Assembly: GCA_016711265.1 (NCBI GenBank)
Contig: JADJTI010000006.1
Location: forward strand, 310,001-374,000
Length of the DNA stretch: 64,000 bases
From: Austwickia sp.
GTDB lineage: Bacteria; Actinomycetota; Actinomycetes; Actinomycetales; Dermatophilaceae
Direction of reading: 5' to 3'
The notes under the pieces were generated by a model, which was given only the letters and a program-made list of their open reading frames with translations, did no database searches and was not told the DNA's origin. The position numbers were made by a program, and so were the translations under genes. This document shows, in pieces, positions 60,712 through 64,000 of this stretch (positions within the stretch are counted from its first letter, which is position 1; each line of letters starts with the position of its first letter).

Positions 60712-61667
60712 TGTCCATCGCAGACCCACCCATCAGCGCCACGGGACGTCGGCTCACGGCGCTCGCCCTGCTCCAGGCCCATCCCGGCATCACCGCTGAA
60801 CGCCTCGCGATCCGGCTCGGCGTCACCGAACGAACCGTCCGCCGCGACGTCGCGCATCTGCGCGACCTCGGGTACCGAGTCGACGCCGAACCCGGACGCT
60901 ACGGCGGGTACACCCTTGCGTCCGGGTCGGCGATGCCGCCGCTTCTGCTCGATGCCGAGGAGGCCCTCGCTGTTGCCCTGGGTCTGCGGACTGCGGTCGG
61001 GGTCGAGGGGCTAGAACCTGCGGCCGTGACCGCGCTGGCGAAGCTGACCGAGACCGTGCCGAGCCGGCTGCGCGCTCGCCTCCAGGCTGTCGCCGCCACC
61101 GAGACGGTCAGCCGCAGCGATGAGCGAGCCACCGACGCGGGAACCCTGGCCACCCTCGCACTGGCCTGCCGCGCCGGCGAAGCGGTCAGATTCCGTCACG
61201 GCGACCGAGCCCGGGACGCCCAGCCCCACCGGCTGGTCCGAGCAGCCGAACGTTGGTACCTCGTGGCCTGTGAGCGCGGCACTGACCGGTGGCTGACCTA
61301 TGCCGTCGACCGAGTCAGCGACGCGCGGCCGCTCGGCATCCACCTCCCCGCGCCGCCCCCACCCGAGAACGCAGCCTCGTTTGTCACCGAAGCACTCGCC
61401 CACGGTCCCTGGCGATACCGGGTACGCGTGCGGATCCATACCTCCGCAGACCTGGTCCAACAACTGGTCGACCCCACTGTCGGCACCATCAGCGCCGAGG
61501 ACGAGGACTGTTGCCTGCTCACCATGGGCACCGACGACCTCGACTGGGCCGCCCGATGGCTCATCTACCGCAATCTCGACTTCGACGTCCTCGAACCGCC
61601 CGAGCTCACCCGCCACATCCACGACCTCGGCCTCTGGCTGACCCACTGCCACCCCCTCGCACCGTAG
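60711..61667 (+). CDS. HTH-WYL transcriptional regulator
   Basis: 318 residues from GTG 60711. Winged helix (RLTALALLQAHPGITAERLAIRLGVTERTVRRDVAHLRDLGY) then WYL domain (PHRLVRAAERWYLVACERGTDRWLTYAVDRVSD) and WCX end. Divergent from the RidA-SRPBCC operon, which it probably controls. It is the second WYL gene in the window and the sequence differs clearly from the one at 22344. Confidence 0.9.
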   Translation: MSIADPPISATGRRLTALALLQAHPGITAERLAIRLGVTERTVRRDVAHLRDLGYRVDAEPGRYGGYTLASGSAMPPLLLDAEEALAVALGLRTAVGVEGLEPAAVTALAKLTETVPSRLRARLQAVAATETVSRSDERATDAGTLATLALACRAGEAVRFRHGDRARDAQPHRLVRAAERWYLVACERGTDRWLTYAVDRVSDARPLGIHLPAPPPPENAASFVTEALAHGPWRYRVRVRIHTSADLVQQLVDPTVGTISAEDEDCCLLTMGTDDLDWAARWLIYRNLDFDVLEPPELTRHIHDLGLWLTHCHPLAP

Positions 61668-61953
61668 GCCCTCGCGTCCCTGATCGCGTTCCGCAAGTGG
61701 AACCACCCACGCGATGCGCCAGGTAGGGACGCCGTCGATCCTGCCCCCGAGAGAGCGGATCACCAGATGGGCCGTCCGGTGATCGTCACCGGGACAGGGA
61801 CGTCATCGACACCACCGGCTGCCAGGCCCTGAGTCGCTCGTCGTCACCGCCGATGTCCGTCTCCACACGTCCCGTCCCACCCAGTCCGCTACTTTGCACC
61901 ACCGGGACGCCCACCACGATGATCTATGCAGAGTGTCAGGCGGGAGGTCGCGC
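61668..61953. other. Region after WYL gene
   Basis: 286 bp up to the right end of unit B. Open frames here do not look like genes. Nothing else recognised. Confidence 0.45.
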
Positions 61954-61999
61954 AATCTTCGCTGCATCTCGACATCGCTGTCGAGATGCAGCCAAGATT
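61954..61999. repeat. Junction of two transposon-like ends (unit B right, unit C left)
   Basis: Near-perfect 21-bp inverted arms around TCGC. The left arm ends TGCATCTCGACA (right end of B); the right arm starts TGTCGAGATGCAGCC (left end of C). TCGCT between them matches the bases before 53972. Confidence 0.7.
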
Positions 62000-62469
62000 G
62001 AACTCTTGCCCGATGAACTCTAAGTTCCGTGTCCGGCGGCGGATCGGCAGCGCCCATGGACGGTGTACGGGTCGTTTTGGGGTGCAATCCCCGGCAACGG
62101 GTGCGCGATGATCGACTCATCGACGCGAAACACGCCACCGATGGGATCCAGGTCATCCTGACGCGGCTAGAAGGCGAGACATCGCGACGCGGCAGGTTCT
62201 CGGGATCAACTTTCTGAAGTCCTTCCCGCCGATGCCGGATGCGCTGGCGGGTTGAGGATCGAGTCCTCACAGGTCGCGGAACGGTTCACCATGTCCACGA
62301 CGGGACATGAGATCGGGGTGCATCTGCAAAGAACCGGGAATTGGTCTGGTTGTCCGTTGCGAAGCCGTACGTCGTGACGACGGGGTCCGCCCGACGGTGC
62401 GCCTCGTACTGACCAACGGACACGGCCTCGATCTCACCGAACCGGCCAAGACCAAGCGGATCACTGTGA
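62000..62469. other. Unassigned stretch in element C
   Basis: 470 bp; short open frames (for example at 62029-62217 and 62307-62489 on the plus strand) show some codon bias but match nothing I recognise. They may be broken ends of a gene preceding tniQ. GATTGAACTCT and GATGAACTCT near the end repeat could be transposase-binding words. Confidence 0.4.
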
Positions 62470-62967
62470 CCGTGTCGACCCGGACGTGACGCGGTAATCC
62501 GAGCGCGCCGCCAGGATGACACCCGGCCCCTCGGGGAGCTACGCGCGATCGACCCCGAGACCCGCCTCGTCGACGCTCACGGCTGCCCAGGCACGCTGCG
62601 GTCGATCTGGGACCCCCTGTTCGAGGACCTCAACACCGCAGCACGCGAGGTCGCCCACCCGGCCGGCTGCGCCAAGCCTGTCGGCCAGCTCGAGCCTGAC
62701 GATTTCATCTGGGCGCTCGACACCGGGAACGCCGCCACCCAAGCAATCCGGGCCAGCAACCCCGCCACCATCGACAACGCCGCCAGCGCCCTAGAGACGT
62801 GGCTCCACACGCCCGTCCCTACGTCAGCAGCCAGAGTCGCCGGTCGGCGCTCGGGTAGCCTGACCGGTGACGCCCACCCTTGCGAGGGACCGGGAAGTGA
62901 CCCCCAGGATCTCCTGCCGGACGACAGGGTCTGGGGGTCGCGCACACCACCCCCAGACACGCCATGA
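62470..62967 (+). pseudogene. Unknown gene fragment before tniQ
   Basis: An open frame of about 165 codons without any ATG or GTG start near its beginning, ending in TGA that overlaps the tniQ ATG (ATGA). It reads LGELRAIDPETRLVDAHG, GTLRSIWDPLFEDLNTAAREVAHPAG and DDFIWALDTGNAATQAIRAS. The overlap says it was an operon partner; a TniB-type ATPase end is conceivable but not shown by any motif. The 5' part is missing or frameshifted. Confidence 0.45.
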
Positions 62968-64000
62968 CCGCGGCACTGCCTGTGTCGGTGACACCCCACC
63001 CGGGTGAGTCGATCGAGTCCTGGCTCGAACACCTCGCCGACGCCAATGGCCTGACCACCGCCCAGCTCCTCGGCGCGACCGGTCGTGGACGGGCCGGCAA
63101 CCGGTACCGCACTCTCGCGCCGTCACCAGAGACGATCACCCGGCTCGCGGATCTCGCCCGCGTCGACGAACGGGACGTGTATGCCGCCACCCTCGCCGCG
63201 TTCGACGGCACCGCCCTCGACCTGACCGGCCTGGACCCGGCCGACCGGCACTCCTACCGGCAGGTCGCCGCCCGCGGCTGGGCACCCGCCCACGGCACCC
63301 AGATCTGCCCGGCATGCCTCGCCGATGATGACGCCTGGCGGTCAGCATGGCGGCTCCTCATCGTCACCACCTGCACCCAACACCAGTCACTCCTCGTCGC
63401 CCGGTGCCCCTCCTGCCGGCGACCGTTCCGCGACCAACGCCACTCCCACCTGCGCCGAGTCGGCGCAGCGACTGTGTGCGGGAACCCACTCGGTGCCGGC
63501 CCCACCAAGCAGTGCCAGCACAACCTCACCACCATCCCCACGACACCCGCGCAAGGACGTTCTCGCCCTTCAGAGACGCGTCGATACCGCCCTTGCCGGA
63601 CAGGAGGTTGTCGTCCTCGGACAGGCCGTTAGGCCTGGGACCTACCTCTCAGACCTGCGCCACCTCACCACGCTCCTGCTCCACCTCGCCGGGCAACCCG
63701 GTGCCACGCAGCTGGCCCCATGGGTGGCCGACTTGGACGAGGAATCCGACGCCCGTAGGGGTGATCGCGGACCGCGTTGGGGGCTGCGCCCACCCGAACA
63801 GCCTGGGCTGCGCGCTTCGGCGTTCGCGACGGCGGACGACATACTCACCGCCGCCGACGTCGACGAGGCCGCTGCTCGGCTGACGCCGTGGACCGAGCTC
63901 ACCCCGACCACCAACGACGGCCCGCTCGGGTGGCTCGCCGACCGTACGGTCATGACCCCGACCCTGACCCGTCTCGTCATGGCCGCCCGCGCCCCGCACC
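62964..64000 (+). CDS. tniQ: TniQ-family transposition target protein (partial, one frameshift)
   Basis: ATG 62964. The N-terminus LPVSVTPHPGESIESWLEHLADANGLTTAQLLGATG is the TniQ opening. A zinc-finger block follows (ICPACLADDDAWRSAWRLLIVTTCTQHQSLLVARCPSCRRPF), which is the TniQ/TnsD hallmark. At the C-run 63536-63539 one C too many shifts the frame; corrected it continues PRHPRKDVLALQRRVDTAL and LRHLTTLLLHLAGQPG up to the window end. TniQ/TnsD proteins choose the target site, either a fixed attachment site or via a partner. Confidence 0.85.

Larger units (their letters stand above)
53972..61974. mobile_element. Tn7/Tni-like composite unit flanked by 5-bp duplication, next to dnaB
   Basis: The left end begins TGTCGAGATGCA at 53972, 8 bases after the dnaB stop codon. 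The right end is the inverse at 61963-61974. The 5 bases outside are TCGCT on both sides (53967-53971 and 61975-61979). A TGT...ACA terminus with a 5-bp duplication is what Tn7/Tn5053 transposition makes. A further inverse end at 58717-58728, followed by a partial left end, splits the unit in two: A (53972-58728; HEPN-like gene plus nested IS) and B (58729-61974; TA pair, SRPBCC, RidA, WYL). No transposase of the Tni type is inside, so movement would need help in trans. Confidence 0.65.
61979..64000. mobile_element. Tn7/Tni-like element C (right end outside window)
   Basis: Starts with the same terminus (TGTCGAGATGCAG) and carries a TniQ-family gene. If units A and B are removed, this end would sit 7 bases after the dnaB stop, one base from the place used by A. 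The right end, and any TniA/TniB genes on that side, are beyond 64000. Confidence 0.6.

Overview
This window is about 64 kb of high-GC DNA from the replication-origin neighbourhood of an actinobacterial chromosome (Actinomycetota). The evidence is the order gyrA-gyrB-dciA-recF-gnd-dnaN-dnaA / rpmH-rnpA-yidD-yidC-jag-rsmG-parA-parB-trxA/trxB-sigM-pseudokinase-murJ-DUF6049-NUDIX-CCA enzyme-ino1-PBP-GT87-rpsF-ssb-rpsR-rplI-MATE-dnaB, which matches the conserved Streptomyces-type layout. Ino1, a DUF3566 protein, a DLW-39 peptide, many GTG starts and several apparently leaderless promoters fit the same phylum. I cannot fix the family or genus from sequence alone.

Layout. 1-4.1 kb: a sugar-use locus (ABC binding lipoprotein, PfkB kinase, divergent DeoR regulator, GH4 glycosidase). 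4.1-5.9 kb: tRNA-Ala(TGC) and tRNA-Ile(GAT) around a small gene and a graveyard of IS481-type ends. 5.9-18.1 kb: DUF3566, gyrA, gyrB, dciA, recF, gnd, dnaN, dnaA on the minus strand, with oriC most likely between dnaN and dnaA. 18.7-22.3 kb: rpmH to rsmG on the plus strand. 22.3-25.1 kb: a WYL regulator and ABC transporter set between rsmG and parA. 25.3-27.8 kb: parA and parB. 27.9-37.6 kb: NUDIX, then thioredoxin system, SigM, pseudokinase, MurJ and DUF6049 on the minus strand. 37.7-49.0 kb: CCA-adding enzyme, TetR-ABC operon, ino1, class A PBP, GT87 glycosyltransferase, rpsF-ssb-rpsR-rplI. 49.1-54.0 kb: GntR regulator, broken MATE gene, dnaB with an in-frame intein. 54.0-64.0 kb: accessory DNA.

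The accessory part is the most unusual. Immediately after the dnaB stop codon there is a repeated transposon-like terminus (TGTCGAGATGCA...). It occurs at 53972, 58728 (inverted), 61974 (inverted) and 61979. The unit 53972-61974 is flanked by the same 5 bp (TCGCT), and a further copy starts at 61979 and carries a TniQ-family gene. I read this as a tandem of Tn7/Tni-type elements that home to the 3' end of dnaB at an almost fixed distance. The cargo is an orphan HEPN-like gene, a toxin-antitoxin pair, an SRPBCC/RidA pair and a WYL regulator. One cargo unit has also received a three-level nest of insertion sequences (IS5-type inside IS256-type inside ISL3-type).

Three parS sites (inside gyrA, parB and the MATE gene) and the ParA/ParB pair mark the segregation centre. 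A dense cluster of DnaA-box-like sites lies just before dnaB. Many genes (PBP, MATE, three transposases, tniQ) are broken only by single-base changes in homopolymer runs, so residual sequence errors are a serious alternative to real gene decay.
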